The position numbers and the translations under genes were made by a program. The notes below the pieces were generated by a model. That model worked only from the letters and a program-made list of their open reading frames with translations. It had not been told where the DNA came from and did not search any database. A stretch of 64,000 nt of DNA, taken from the NCBI GenBank assembly GCA_019113295.1, contig DXHR01000011.1, positions 33,254 through 97,253 on the forward strand, given 5' to 3'. How positions within the stretch are numbered: position 1 is the first letter of the stretch; every line of letters begins with the position of its first letter. Shown in pieces: positions 9,523 to 18,174 of this stretch. Source of the stretch: Candidatus Salinicoccus stercoripullorum. Its GTDB lineage: Bacteria > Bacillota > Bacilli > Staphylococcales > Salinicoccaceae.

Positions 9523-10014
9523 TCAATCTGAATAGTCACTTCTTTCGTCGCTGATGATGGTTTGCACCTGAAGAGGCAGATTAAGTATCATTTCTTTTCC
9601 GGATCTTGGCCTGATATCTTTTCCGGCAGCTTCGGGAAGTGGAATCCAGTGAAGGGTCTCTGTCCTGCCCCCTCCCAGCTTGTTCTTTCGGTCAGGACAC
9701 TTTATCTCCCGGGGCTCCATTAAATAATAGAATATAACTTCCTGGAAATCGTATTTTGTGTCATTGAACTCGTAATCAAAAAAGTTCTCCACGATCGTCA
9801 GCAGACGGCTTACGCTGTAATTCCCACCGGTCTTTTCATTCATGACACGCACTGCTGCATCTTCGCTTGCTTCCCCCAGGTTGACTGCCCCCGAGAGGAT
9901 ATAGAAGTAACCTGTCATAGTGTTGGTGGCAAGAAGTGCTTTTCCATCAACTAACACGATACCCCCTACACGATATCTGAATACGTTTTTACCTGATTTG
10001 AAGCCGCAGTCCAT
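9523..10014 (-). CDS. Nudix-fold protein with degenerate Nudix box
   Basis: 163 aa from the ATG at 10014, chosen because AAGGAG lies 9 nt upstream; an ATG 9 nt earlier would touch the ribosome site. The fold is recognisable: GGIVLVDGKALLATN then the Nudix region around GAVNLGEASEDAAV, and FDYEFNDTKYDFQEVIFYYL. The Nudix consensus GX5EX7REUXEEXGU is broken: RE is RV and EE is EK. At least two metal-ligand glutamates are thus missing, so hydrolase activity is doubtful. Monocistronic, between mgsA and the YugP-type protease. Substrate unknown. Confidence 0.75.
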   Translation of the reverse strand: MDCGFKSGKNVFRYRVGGIVLVDGKALLATNTMTGYFYILSGAVNLGEASEDAAVRVMNEKTGGNYSVSRLLTIVENFFDYEFNDTKYDFQEVIFYYLMEPREIKCPDRKNKLGGGRTETLHWIPLPEAAGKDIRPRSGKEMILNLPLQVQTIISDERSDYSD

Positions 10015-10067
10015 ATTAACCATCTCCTTAAATACATATATAATAATACCAGAGAGTACCGGTAAAT

Positions 10068-10102
10068 AAAAAAGGATACCCACCTTCGATGGATATCCCT
10101 TA
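10068..10102 (-). terminator. Putative terminator after the YugP-type protease gene
   Basis: Imperfect hairpin on the minus strand in which AAGG-ATA-CC pairs with GG-TAT-CCTT, with a small bulge, followed by a run of six T. It is a few bases downstream of the protease stop codon. Confidence 0.5.
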
Positions 10103-10110
10103 AATTCCAA

Positions 10111-10809
10111 TCAGTTGTTGCTCTTTGCAATAAGGATGAACCTTATCAACTCTGCAACAGCAACTGCAGTTGCTGCGACATATGTCATTGCTGCAGCATT
10201 CAATACTTTTTTGGCATGACGGTATTCCTTTTCGTTGACGATGTTCAAAGTCTGAATCTGGTTCATCGCCCTTTTGGATGCGTCAAACTCTACAGGCAGT
10301 GTAACAACCTGGAACAAGACCGCAAATGCCATCAGTCCAATACCTGCCCAGAGCAGCATATTCCCAAGACCGCCGCCTACGTTGTTCTGGGCATAAGTGA
10401 TGATCATACCGGCAATGATCAGGAAGTATGAAAAGTTACTCCCCAACTGTGCCAGTGGGAAAAGTGCAGACCTGAAGTTAAGGAATGCATACCCTGTGGC
10501 ATGCTGTATCGCATGTCCGACTTCGTGGGCAGCTACCGCAGTACCTGCAACACTCGGGGTATCATAGTTGCCCGGAGAGAGAACGAGTTTTTTGTTCTTA
10601 GGATCATAATAGTCGCTTAGAAATCCCTGTCCTCTTTCAACTGAAACATCATAAATACCATTTTCCCTAAGAATCTCCTCTGCAACCTCTCGACCAGTCA
10701 GACCACTTGTTGAACGTACTTTAGAGTACTTATTGAATGTGGATTTGACATTCATCTGAGCGAGCATTGGAACAACCATCAAAATTACAAAATAGATGAT
10801 AATATACAC
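10111..10809 (-). CDS. YugP-type zinc membrane metallopeptidase
   Basis: About 232 aa from a GTG at 10809, placed 11 nt after GGAGG; no suitable ATG is present until inside the first membrane segment. N-terminal TM helix (VYIIIYFVILMVVPMLA), then the conserved KSTFNKYSKVRS and the zinc motif VAAHEVGHAIQH, then two or more further TM segments towards the C-terminus. This matches the neutral zinc metallopeptidase_2 (YugP) family of inner-membrane proteases, whose substrate is unknown. It overlaps nothing and follows DUF1405 on the same strand. Confidence 0.85.
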   Translation of the reverse strand: MYIIIYFVILMVVPMLAQMNVKSTFNKYSKVRSTSGLTGREVAEEILRENGIYDVSVERGQGFLSDYYDPKNKKLVLSPGNYDTPSVAGTAVAAHEVGHAIQHATGYAFLNFRSALFPLAQLGSNFSYFLIIAGMIITYAQNNVGGGLGNMLLWAGIGLMAFAVLFQVVTLPVEFDASKRAMNQIQTLNIVNEKEYRHAKKVLNAAAMTYVAATAVAVAELIRFILIAKSNN

Positions 10810-10870
10810 TTGTATTCCAACCTCCAATAATCTTTCATATTTAGATTTTACTTTAAATTTGAATGAATAG

Positions 10871-11446
10871 TCAATTGTTACGTTCCGGCACCAGCTGATG
10901 GAGCAGCAGCAGTACAAACACGCTCAGCCAGAATGCAAAATAACCGATATGATCCGCATATTGTGACAGGTTTCCATATACAGGGTACTGTCCGTAGACA
11001 TAATCGATGATGTCGTTGTGGAACAGCCACACAGCTGTAATATAGAAGTGGCTTTTTTTAACTTCCAGATGAGGAAGGAAAAGGATCGCCTGGACTGCCA
11101 TGATGCTGTGGGACGCGATGAGCATGAGGCCGATCCATGAAATGAACCCGGTTTCCATGAATGTGAGGAGGTTCATGACGACCGCCCAGACGCCGAATTT
11201 TATCAGGGTTGTAAAAGCGAGGGCATCGATCAGCCCCCATTTTTTCCCCGCCAGGATCAGTACAATGAGTATGGACAGGAACAATGTGGCGGTCGGGCTG
11301 TCGGGGACGAACGGATAAAAGTACCACTTTGTCTGTGCGAGCTGTCCCCCGTACCACCAGTAGCCGTAAATACTGCCCAGAAAGTTCGATATGAGAAGCA
11401 GGGTTAAGAATATTCTGTTATGCATGAGCCGGATTATTGTTTCCAT
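10871..11446 (-). CDS. DUF1405 (YpjA-type) integral membrane protein
   Basis: 191 aa, strongly hydrophobic with about five to six predicted TM helices. The start METIIRLMHNRIF and the segment FLGSIYGYWWYGGQL match the DUF1405 family (B. subtilis YpjA). In B. subtilis ypjA also follows qcrC, so this neighbourhood is conserved. Function is not established. The C-terminal VFVLLLLHQLVPERNN extends the last helix. Confidence 0.85.
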   Translation of the reverse strand: METIIRLMHNRIFLTLLLISNFLGSIYGYWWYGGQLAQTKWYFYPFVPDSPTATLFLSILIVLILAGKKWGLIDALAFTTLIKFGVWAVVMNLLTFMETGFISWIGLMLIASHSIMAVQAILFLPHLEVKKSHFYITAVWLFHNDIIDYVYGQYPVYGNLSQYADHIGYFAFWLSVFVLLLLHQLVPERNN

Positions 11447-11460
11447 AAAACTCTCCTGTC

Positions 11461-11491
11461 AATAAAAGACCCCCCTATAACTAGGGGGGTA
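11461..11491 (-). terminator. Terminator of the qcrABC operon
   Basis: Perfect 9-bp stem (ACCCCCCTA / TAGGGGGGT) with a GTTA loop and a following CTTTTATT on the minus strand, between the qcrC stop and DUF1405. A very stable stem, so DUF1405 is probably transcribed separately or by limited read-through. Confidence 0.8.
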
Positions 11492-11493
11492 CT

Positions 11494-12312
11494 TTAATCT
11501 GCGTCAGATTCTCCGCCTTCCTGCTGCGTGCCGCCCATCGCTTCATCTTCAGAAGTGACTTCAAGATTTGCTACGAATTCAGAGATCTGCTGGATTTCTT
11601 CTTCAGTAAGCTGGTCTTCAAAGGCAGGCATTTCACCCGTACCGTTTGTTACGAATGCATTTACAGTCTCAGCGTTCAAATCCGCTTCCACTAGGTTCGG
11701 TCCCGAACCTCCGGTCAGTTCTCCACCGTGACAGCTTGTACAGTTGGAACGGATGAGGTCGGTGAAGACCGGATCTTCAGAATCAAGGTTGGAGAACACG
11801 ATCTCGCCCTGTTTATCCTGTGTTTCCCAGTCATGGTATGCTACCGATTCCCAAGTCGTATAGAAGATGATACCGACAGACAGGAGCATCATGGCAGCTG
11901 CTATCGGACGTTTTTTCCAGTGTCGTTCTTTGTTGTTGTCAAGCCATGGTGCCAAGAGAAGTGCACCAAAAGCGATTCCCGGTATGATGATTGCACCGAT
12001 CACGTTGTATGGACCGGATGCAAATGAATATTTGAGTGTCTGATACAGGAATAGGAAATACCAGTCAGGGAGCGGTATATAACCTGTATCCGTAGGATCA
12101 GCTACACGTTCAAGCGGGGCCGGATGTGCAACTGTAAGGCAAAGGAAACCGATGAGGAATACTGCACCGGTAATCCACTCCTTCAGAAGGAAATCCGGAT
12201 AAAACTCTTCCGTACGGCCCGGGAATTCCGAGTAGTCACGATTGAGTTTTGGTTTTTCATATTTCTGTATTCGTGAGTCGCCGACAAAAGTCAGCCCTTT
12301 TCCACGTTTCAT
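11494..12312 (-). CDS. qcrC: Menaquinol:cytochrome c reductase cytochrome b/c subunit
   Basis: 272 aa. N-terminal part holds the subunit IV-like membrane helices (GAVFLIGFLCLTVAHPAPLE, ALLLAPWLD and others), and the C-terminal part is a class I cytochrome c domain with the haem motif CTSCH in NCTSCHGGELTGG and a later axial Met in GEMPAF. This fused b/c architecture is typical of Bacillus QcrC. Its C-terminus carries an acidic, Glu/Asp/Gly-rich tail. Membrane-bound, part of the bc-type complex with QcrB and QcrA. Haem c attachment would need the ResB/ResC/ResA proteins encoded later in this window. Confidence 0.94.
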   Translation of the reverse strand: MKRGKGLTFVGDSRIQKYEKPKLNRDYSEFPGRTEEFYPDFLLKEWITGAVFLIGFLCLTVAHPAPLERVADPTDTGYIPLPDWYFLFLYQTLKYSFASGPYNVIGAIIIPGIAFGALLLAPWLDNNKERHWKKRPIAAAMMLLSVGIIFYTTWESVAYHDWETQDKQGEIVFSNLDSEDPVFTDLIRSNCTSCHGGELTGGSGPNLVEADLNAETVNAFVTNGTGEMPAFEDQLTEEEIQQISEFVANLEVTSEDEAMGGTQQEGGESDAD

Positions 12313-12337
12313 ATCAATTTACCTCCCTGTGTTTTTC

Positions 12338-13012
12338 TTATAGTGGTCCTGCAATACCTTGTCTACGTATCATAATGAAGTGGATCGCCATTAATACAAA
12401 CAGGGCCGCAGGTAAGAAGAATACGTGGATGGCAAAGAAACGTGTCAACGTCTGAGCACCGATGATCTGTTCGTCACCAGCAAGCAGAGTCTTGACCCAT
12501 TCACCAACAAATGGCACACTTTCTGCGATATCCAAGCCAACTTTGGTTGCGAAGAGTGCTTTCATATCCCATGGAAGCAGGTATCCGGTAAATGCCAGAC
12601 CCAGCATAACTGCGAATAAGAGTACTCCAACAACCCAGTTCAGTTCACGTGGTGCTTTGTAGGCCCCGGTGAAGAACACCCTTAAAGTATGTAGGAACAT
12701 CATTACTACAACCAGGCTCGCACCCCAGTGGTGCATACCTCTTACAATAACACCTGCAGCAACGTCATGTTGCAGGTAATAAACGGAGTTCCAGGCGTTT
12801 ACAATATCAGGGACATAGTACATTGTGAGGAACATACCTGATAATATCTGAATTACCGTAATGAAAAACGTTAACCCTCCGAAACAATAGACGAAAGCAG
12901 AAAAGTGATAGGCAGGGTTAACATGCTCCGGCACTTCATGATCAGCAACATCTCTCCAGATCGGAGTGATATCCATGCGATCGTCTATCCAGTCATAGAT
13001 TCTGTTAAGCAC
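12338..13012 (-). CDS. qcrB: Menaquinol:cytochrome c reductase cytochrome b6 subunit
   Basis: 224 aa, the short cytochrome b6 type. Four TM helices with paired histidines (RGMHHWGASLVVVMMFLHTLR and FFAIHVFFLPAALFVLMAIHFIMIR) that ligate two b haems; the PWD motif appears as LLPWDMKA. It oxidises menaquinol and carries electrons across the membrane in the complex with QcrA and QcrC. Lies between the two other qcr genes with 11-25 nt gaps, so a single operon. Confidence 0.95.
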   Translation of the reverse strand: MLNRIYDWIDDRMDITPIWRDVADHEVPEHVNPAYHFSAFVYCFGGLTFFITVIQILSGMFLTMYYVPDIVNAWNSVYYLQHDVAAGVIVRGMHHWGASLVVVMMFLHTLRVFFTGAYKAPRELNWVVGVLLFAVMLGLAFTGYLLPWDMKALFATKVGLDIAESVPFVGEWVKTLLAGDEQIIGAQTLTRFFAIHVFFLPAALFVLMAIHFIMIRRQGIAGPL

Positions 13013-13023
13013 AGTCTTCCCTC

Positions 13024-13524
13024 CTATACAAGCTCATTTTCAAACATTTCGCCGATTGTGATGAATCCATCAGAGTCTCCGACTTCATACTGGTCAAGCG
13101 GACCTCTCGGCGGTGTTCCCGGGATGTTTTTACCGTTCTTCTCATAAAGTCCGTTATGGCACGGACAGAAGAACTTATCCGGATTGGCATCATCGCCCGC
13201 CCATGTTACTGTACAGCCCAGGTGTTTACAGATTGGTGAAAGTGCAATAAGATTATCTCCGTCTTTGTAGACCCAGACAAAGTCAGTCACTTCACTTGTG
13301 TACCAGGCGTCCTGCTGTTCATAAGAAAAGTCGACCTTCACAGGCTCTTCTGTAATCTCTTCGGTTTTGACACTCGTAGTGATCATGGAACCTTGAGCTT
13401 CGCCCTGGAACAATGGATCTAACGCAAACCTGCCCATCGGCAGAATTGCACCTGCCGCCATGAAAGACCCCACTCCCATCAGGGAATAGTTCAGGAACTG
13501 GCGTCGTGTTACTTTTTGCGACAT
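13024..13524 (-). CDS. qcrA: Rieske iron-sulfur subunit of menaquinol:cytochrome c reductase
   Basis: 166 aa from the ATG at 13524 (MSQKVTRRQFLNYSL), which sits after an AGGGGGG site. The twin-arginine motif RRQFL is followed by a hydrophobic helix, typical of Tat-exported Rieske proteins. The 2Fe-2S ligands are in CKHLGC and CPCHNGLY, and the conserved PPRGPLDQYEV closes the domain. First gene of qcrABC, behind a sigma-A-like promoter. Staphylococcus aureus has no equivalent, so this gene argues for a cytochrome c-using relative. Confidence 0.95.
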   Translation of the reverse strand: MSQKVTRRQFLNYSLMGVGSFMAAGAILPMGRFALDPLFQGEAQGSMITTSVKTEEITEEPVKVDFSYEQQDAWYTSEVTDFVWVYKDGDNLIALSPICKHLGCTVTWAGDDANPDKFFCPCHNGLYEKNGKNIPGTPPRGPLDQYEVGDSDGFITIGEMFENELV

Positions 13525-13583
13525 TAATATTTCCCCCCTCAAACGCGCGTTCTTTTACATTTAAATATAACTAGGACAGTTCA

Positions 13584-13612
13584 ATTTTAGCCTATTACCT
13601 GAAACCGGTCAA
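13584..13612 (-). promoter_or_regulatory. Sigma-A promoter for qcrABC
   Basis: Minus strand TTGACC (13607-13612), 17-nt spacer, TAAAAT (13584-13589). Each box matches the consensus at 5 of 6 positions. Predicted start is near 13577, giving a leader of about 50 nt before the qcrA start codon. Confidence 0.65.
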
Positions 13613-13671
13613 TAAGGTATCGAAACTTTTGATGGAGGGCTTTCTGTTAATTGTGTAAAAGTACCATCTTT

Positions 13672-14109
13672 TTAACGGTTCCAAATGGAAATGATGGATT
13701 TCATTGCAGATTTGACTTCATCGTTGATCATTTCCATCTTCATATCATCACTCATATTCTCAAGCGGTATTTCATTGAGACGGATCCTGTCCATATCCCC
13801 GAGATCTTTTTGAATGTGGGTAAGAACCACGGACTTTTTGAATCCATATGCCAGAAGCTGTTCTCTGTAACTTTCAAGAAGCGCAGTATCCTCGCCCACT
13901 GTCATCAGCGGAGGTGTAATGAGAAGACGGCCCTTGAATTGTTTCTCAAGCTGCAGGGAGACAATCTGCAGCAGTTCAAGATTGCCTGCATGTACGGGGG
14001 CCCGTGAGTCCATATCCATGGATGAGAACGGGATGACAGCAGTGTCGATGAACTCTATTTCATCTTTCAATACTTTTAAATCTTTCTGGTTATACAGCAA
14101 TTCACTCAC
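13672..14109 (-). CDS. DUF2487 protein (YpiF-type)
   Basis: 145 aa soluble protein. The start MSELLYNQKDLKVL and the segment FIDTAVIPFSSMDMD resemble YpiF of B. subtilis (DUF2487), which lies at the same place between ypiB and qcrA. No catalytic motif or membrane segment is visible and the function is unknown. It is six nt downstream of the ypiB homologue, so it is probably the last gene of the aro-TPR-ypiB unit. Confidence 0.8.
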   Translation of the reverse strand: MSELLYNQKDLKVLKDEIEFIDTAVIPFSSMDMDSRAPVHAGNLELLQIVSLQLEKQFKGRLLITPPLMTVGEDTALLESYREQLLAYGFKKSVVLTHIQKDLGDMDRIRLNEIPLENMSDDMKMEMINDEVKSAMKSIISIWNR

Positions 14110-14115
14110 CTGTCT

Positions 14116-14583
14116 TTATGTTGATCGTTTCAGCATTTTCACAAGCCGTTGGAAAAGTTCCTGGTCATGCTTGTCAAGTGCATGGTCAATCTCTTTCAGC
14201 AGTGCATCATCTGCAATTGTCTGAAGTTCCTTGTCCAAATCGTTTTCAATCTTCTTCACTTCACGGTAACGGGCATCTTGTGCCGGGAAAGCAAATTCCA
14301 GATAGAGCAGTTCATCCTGATTCATGTTGAGTTCGTGGAAGATGACTTCCCCGTCGCTTGTTACGGTATCCCCCTTTTCAAACACCAGTGTAGGACGGTT
14401 TGTGCCCACTGCGGCGATGCGCAGTCTTCTTCTGTGCAAGACGTCCGGCGTGAAGAAGATGTTTTTGGATACGACGGGGTGCGATTTGAGAAAGTTAAGA
14501 ATCCATACAGCCACCCGGTCTTCAAAATCATAGTGATACAGTACATAATCTATGAAATCTTTCCTATAGCTGATCTTCCTCAT
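14116..14583 (-). CDS. UPF0302 protein (YpiB-type)
   Basis: About 155 aa from MRKISYRKDFIDYVL at 14583, which overlaps the end of the TPR gene by 20 nt; a longer frame from 14637 adds an atypical N-terminus. Contains the family segments FIDYVLYHYDFEDRVAVWIL and HELNMNQDELLYLEFAFP. UPF0302 proteins are small and soluble with an N-terminal conserved domain and a C-terminal IDEAL-like region (here IDHALDKHDQELFQRLV, which fits the IDEAL pattern). Function unresolved. Conserved neighbour of ypiA-type TPR and ypiF-type genes. Confidence 0.82.
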   Translation of the reverse strand: MRKISYRKDFIDYVLYHYDFEDRVAVWILNFLKSHPVVSKNIFFTPDVLHRRRLRIAAVGTNRPTLVFEKGDTVTSDGEVIFHELNMNQDELLYLEFAFPAQDARYREVKKIENDLDKELQTIADDALLKEIDHALDKHDQELFQRLVKMLKRST

Positions 14584-15835
14584 CTTCCAGGCGCTCCTTT
14601 TCAAACTGCCAGTCTGCATTGGCAGGATCGAGTTCAATAAGCTTGTCCAGTATCTCTGATTTTAATGGATGGCTGATCTCAGTCAGATATTCGTAGTAAT
14701 CTTTATAGAATTCGACGGACTCTCCGATAAGTGCGCGTGCATCCTGATAATACTTCAGGGCGGATTCATCTTCCTCATTTTCCTGATGCACCCTGGCAAG
14801 CAGATACAATGATTCGCCAGAGAGTGCATGTGTATCGAGACCACTTTCGAACGATGCTATTTCATCAGTACGGTCTGTCTTGAGCAGCGTCTCGAACAGC
14901 ATAAGAAATGCATCGTCATAGTCCTGGTCAAGGGCAATCGCCTGTTTGAACGACTCAATTGCACTGTCTGATGCACCAAGCCTGAAGTTGATGCGCCCAA
15001 GATGGAAATAGATAAGCGGGTTCGTTTCATCCTGCTCAAGGTATTTTTCAAGCAGCGTCTTTGCCGCCGTGAGATCGTGCTCTGTTTCATGGACATTCAT
15101 CAGCAGTATATATGCGTTTATATAGTAAGGTTCGTTGTCTATCACTTTATTGAGCAGGTTCTTGGCCGTTTCGTATGACTGCAGCTGATACTCCATCAGC
15201 GCCTTCCGGTAGAAATCATCATTCGAATAAAACTTCTCGTCGACTTTGTCAAAGTGTTCCTTTGCCTTTTCAAGCTCAATCTGATTCATGTGGAGTTCTG
15301 CTGCGCGCAGATTGAAGTTGACCCCGTTCAGCTCATCGATGCCCGCTTCAAGCAGTGCGCCGTAATACCTCAGTGCTTCCTGGAAATCTCCGTCCTGATA
15401 ATGGATTTCGGCAAGGGCATAGTCCAGTATGGGCTCATCCCCCATCGCTTTCGCTTCATGGATCAGTCTGATGGAAACCTCATTCATGTTGAGTTGCTGG
15501 AAGATTTCCGCTTTGAGCATAAGCACCGTCTTCGTCTTCGGTGCTTCATTGATCAGGCTCAGGGCCTCATCAAGCCTGCCGTCCGCGATATAGATATCGG
15601 TGAGATAGGCAAGCACTTCATCATCATGGCCGGTTCGTTGGTGGAGATGCTGGAAAATGGTTTCCGCCTCACTGATGGATCCCGCCTGCATTAGTGTATC
15701 CCCCAGTGTGAAAAGGGATTCGAGCTCCATATCGTCATCCAGCCTCTCAAGATTTCCGAGGAGGCTGTTAAGTTCGCTTTCGGGATATTTACCCGTTTTC
15801 AAATCATCTATAATGGAATAGATCTGGTCCTGCAT
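14564..15835 (-). CDS. Tetratricopeptide-repeat protein (YpiA-type)
   Basis: 423 aa made almost entirely of degenerate TPR helical pairs, for example from about 30 to 390 with repeats such as NPLIYFHLGRINFRLGASD and YINAYILLMNVHETEHD. Strongly acidic, no signal peptide or TM segment, so a cytoplasmic scaffold is likely. It lies 2 nt after aroA and overlaps the UPF0302 gene, the same place as ypiA in B. subtilis. Partners unknown. Confidence 0.85.
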   Translation of the reverse strand: MQDQIYSIIDDLKTGKYPESELNSLLGNLERLDDDMELESLFTLGDTLMQAGSISEAETIFQHLHQRTGHDDEVLAYLTDIYIADGRLDEALSLINEAPKTKTVLMLKAEIFQQLNMNEVSIRLIHEAKAMGDEPILDYALAEIHYQDGDFQEALRYYGALLEAGIDELNGVNFNLRAAELHMNQIELEKAKEHFDKVDEKFYSNDDFYRKALMEYQLQSYETAKNLLNKVIDNEPYYINAYILLMNVHETEHDLTAAKTLLEKYLEQDETNPLIYFHLGRINFRLGASDSAIESFKQAIALDQDYDDAFLMLFETLLKTDRTDEIASFESGLDTHALSGESLYLLARVHQENEEDESALKYYQDARALIGESVEFYKDYYEYLTEISHPLKSEILDKLIELDPANADWQFEKERLEDEEDQL

Positions 15836-15837
15836 AG

Positions 15838-17124
15838 TTAAGCATCCTTCCGTAATGACTCCAAATCATTTATGAATCCTGGATATGATATATCTATGGC
15901 TGAGGTGTCATCGATGTCGAGCGGTGTATCAGAGACGAGGGAGAATATGATGAGCATCATGATGATGCGGTGGTCATGGTAGCCTTTGACCGCTGTGCCA
16001 GCTGCTGGTTCGATCTTTCCCGGCCGGACAGTGAAACCGTCCTCTTTTTCTTCAAAGTTGATACCGAATTTGGACAGCTCATCCACAACTGCGCGTATCC
16101 TGTCAGTTTCTTTGAATCTGAGTTCTCCGGCGTCACTTACTGTACACGGTTCACTGCTGTAGGCGGCGAGAAGTGCGAGAATCGGAATCTCGTCTATGAG
16201 CCGCGGTATGATTTCACCAGAGATATCGAAGCCGCGGAGTCCCGGAGTGTACGAAGCAGTGATATTCCCAATCGCTTCCCCGGCGCCCGGCAGGGTTTCG
16301 ATTTCTATATTGGCATCCATCATTCCCAGGACTTCAAGTATACCAGAGCGTGTCGGATTCAATGAAACATTTTCAATGGTAATGGAAGCACCCGGTTTCA
16401 GGACTGCAAGGGCAAGCGGAAATGCCGCTGAAGAAATATCACCAGGCACAGTGATATCCGCTGACGTGAGCTTTTTCCCGCCGGTGAGTGAGATGACGCC
16501 ATCTTGCGATGAAAGATCAGCTCCGAACTGTTTCATCATGATTTCGGAATGGTCCCTGGACGGTGATGATTCACGTACAACGGTCGTGCCTTCCGCAAAC
16601 AACCCTGCAAGGAGCACTGCACTTTTCACCTGGGCGCTCGCGACCGGCATATCATAATCGATTGCCTTCAGCGGTTTCGGGTAGATGTGCACCGGTGGAT
16701 ACTTTTCATTTTTGAGCCGTATGTCCGCCCCCATATCGAGCAGCGGTTTCTGCACTCTGTCCATCGGCCGTCTGTTGATGGAGTCATCTCCACTGAACTC
16801 AGCTTCGAGTCCGAGCCCTGCAAGCAGGCCCATAATCAGACGGGAGGTCGTGCCCGAGTTTCCGGTGTATAAGGCTCCGTCCGGTGGATGCAGGTGGTCA
16901 TGCCCCTTGGATTCAACAATCCACTTGTCACCCGATTCAGCTATTTCTGCACCGATTGCACGCATGATTTCCATGGTACGGTAAGTATCCTCACTCTTCA
17001 GAGGGAGGTGTATTTCAGTCCGTCCTTCTGCAAGCGCAGCAAGCATGAGAGACCGGTGGGTGATCGACTTGTCGCCGGGAACTCTCAATGTGCCTTCAAA
17101 AGTACTGTTCAAAAGTTGTTTCAT
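15838..17124 (-). CDS. aroA: 3-phosphoshikimate 1-carboxyvinyltransferase (EPSP synthase)
   Basis: 428 aa. Sixth shikimate step: phosphoenolpyruvate plus shikimate-3-phosphate to EPSP. Visible signatures are GDKSITHRSLMLAALAEG near the start, LYTGNSGTTSRLIMGLL, RESSPSRDHSE and RFKETDRIRAVVDEL. The ATG overlaps the aroB stop by 4 nt (ATGA), so translation is coupled to aroB. Length and motifs fit the class II, Gram-positive EPSP synthases. Confidence 0.96.
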   Translation of the reverse strand: MKQLLNSTFEGTLRVPGDKSITHRSLMLAALAEGRTEIHLPLKSEDTYRTMEIMRAIGAEIAESGDKWIVESKGHDHLHPPDGALYTGNSGTTSRLIMGLLAGLGLEAEFSGDDSINRRPMDRVQKPLLDMGADIRLKNEKYPPVHIYPKPLKAIDYDMPVASAQVKSAVLLAGLFAEGTTVVRESSPSRDHSEIMMKQFGADLSSQDGVISLTGGKKLTSADITVPGDISSAAFPLALAVLKPGASITIENVSLNPTRSGILEVLGMMDANIEIETLPGAGEAIGNITASYTPGLRGFDISGEIIPRLIDEIPILALLAAYSSEPCTVSDAGELRFKETDRIRAVVDELSKFGINFEEKEDGFTVRPGKIEPAAGTAVKGYHDHRIIMMLIIFSLVSDTPLDIDDTSAIDISYPGFINDLESLRKDA

Positions 17125-18170
17125 AGGCTCTCCTTCAGATCGTTTATGAATTTTGTAAGCTTTTTCCCGTCAATTTGTGTAAAGCGGGCACGGCCGGCTT
17201 CTTCCAAGACGATATACCCCACCCGGCCGCTTGTCTGATTCTTTTTATCCTTTGTCATTAAAGAGATCATATCAGATGCCTCCAGCATCTTCAGCTTTTC
17301 GACGGGGTAGCCGAGTCCCCTGAAATATTCGTAGAAGCATGCAAGATCAAATGTGTCTTCCTGATTCAGTTCATTTGATATATACAGCGCAGCATATATT
17401 CCGAGCGTCACAGCGATGCCGTGCGGCATTCTGTATGTGTATTCGATGGCATGTCCAAGAGTATGCCCAAGATTTAGGTGTTTCCTCATACCTGATTCAT
17501 TCTCATCCCTTAACACATGTTCCATTTTGGTCTCAATACCTTTGATTATGAAGGGCTCTATCATATCCAGTGCAATGCCGTCTTTTGTTACATCCATGAG
17601 CGCATCGACTGTCTCCTTATCTTTGAGGAGTGCATGCTTGATCACTTCCCCGAAACCGCTGAGAATTTCCGATTCCGGCAGTGTATCCAGGAAATCGAGA
17701 TCGTATATTACACCTTTTGGACGGTGGAATGCACCGATCAGATTTTTGCCGTGCCTGCTGTTGATGGCTGTCTTTCCCCCTATTGATGAATCATGAGCGA
17801 GGAGTGTCGTAGGGACATGGATGTAATCCACACCACGCAGCACAGTTGCAGCGGCAAAGCCGCCAGCGTCCCCTGCCGCCCCGCCTCCGATGACAACCAG
17901 CAGACAGTTCCTCTGTACGCCTTTCGCAAGAAGGGTCTCCAAAAGATTGCTGAAGGCATCGAAATACTTCGATGCCTCGCCCTGCTCCATCAAAATCGGA
18001 TCTTCAATAAAAGACAGCTTCCCATTTTTGTGTAACTGATATACATTTTTATCTGCAAGATAGAATACCTGGTCATATTTATCAGTATAATCGCCTATCC
18101 TGTCTTCCAGTATGCCGCGCGCTACCTCGATTGCATAGTTTCCGTCTTTGTATTGAGTCATGATTTTCAT
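17121..18170 (-). CDS. aroB: 3-dehydroquinate synthase
   Basis: About 349 aa from MKIMTQYKDGNY; a second ATG three codons later is possible. Converts DAHP to 3-dehydroquinate using NAD and a metal. Motifs include VVIGGGAAGDAGGFAAATVLRG, VPTTLLAHDSSIGGKTAIN, and GEVIKHALL, with metal ligands in LNLGHTLGHAIEY. The gene begins 5 nt after aroC and overlaps aroA by 4 nt. The aroH, hisC and tyrA genes present between aroB and aroA in B. subtilis are absent, as in staphylococci. Confidence 0.95.
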   Translation of the reverse strand: MKIMTQYKDGNYAIEVARGILEDRIGDYTDKYDQVFYLADKNVYQLHKNGKLSFIEDPILMEQGEASKYFDAFSNLLETLLAKGVQRNCLLVVIGGGAAGDAGGFAAATVLRGVDYIHVPTTLLAHDSSIGGKTAINSRHGKNLIGAFHRPKGVIYDLDFLDTLPESEILSGFGEVIKHALLKDKETVDALMDVTKDGIALDMIEPFIIKGIETKMEHVLRDENESGMRKHLNLGHTLGHAIEYTYRMPHGIAVTLGIYAALYISNELNQEDTFDLACFYEYFRGLGYPVEKLKMLEASDMISLMTKDKKNQTSGRVGYIVLEEAGRARFTQIDGKKLTKFINDLKESL

Positions 18171-18174
18171 GTCA

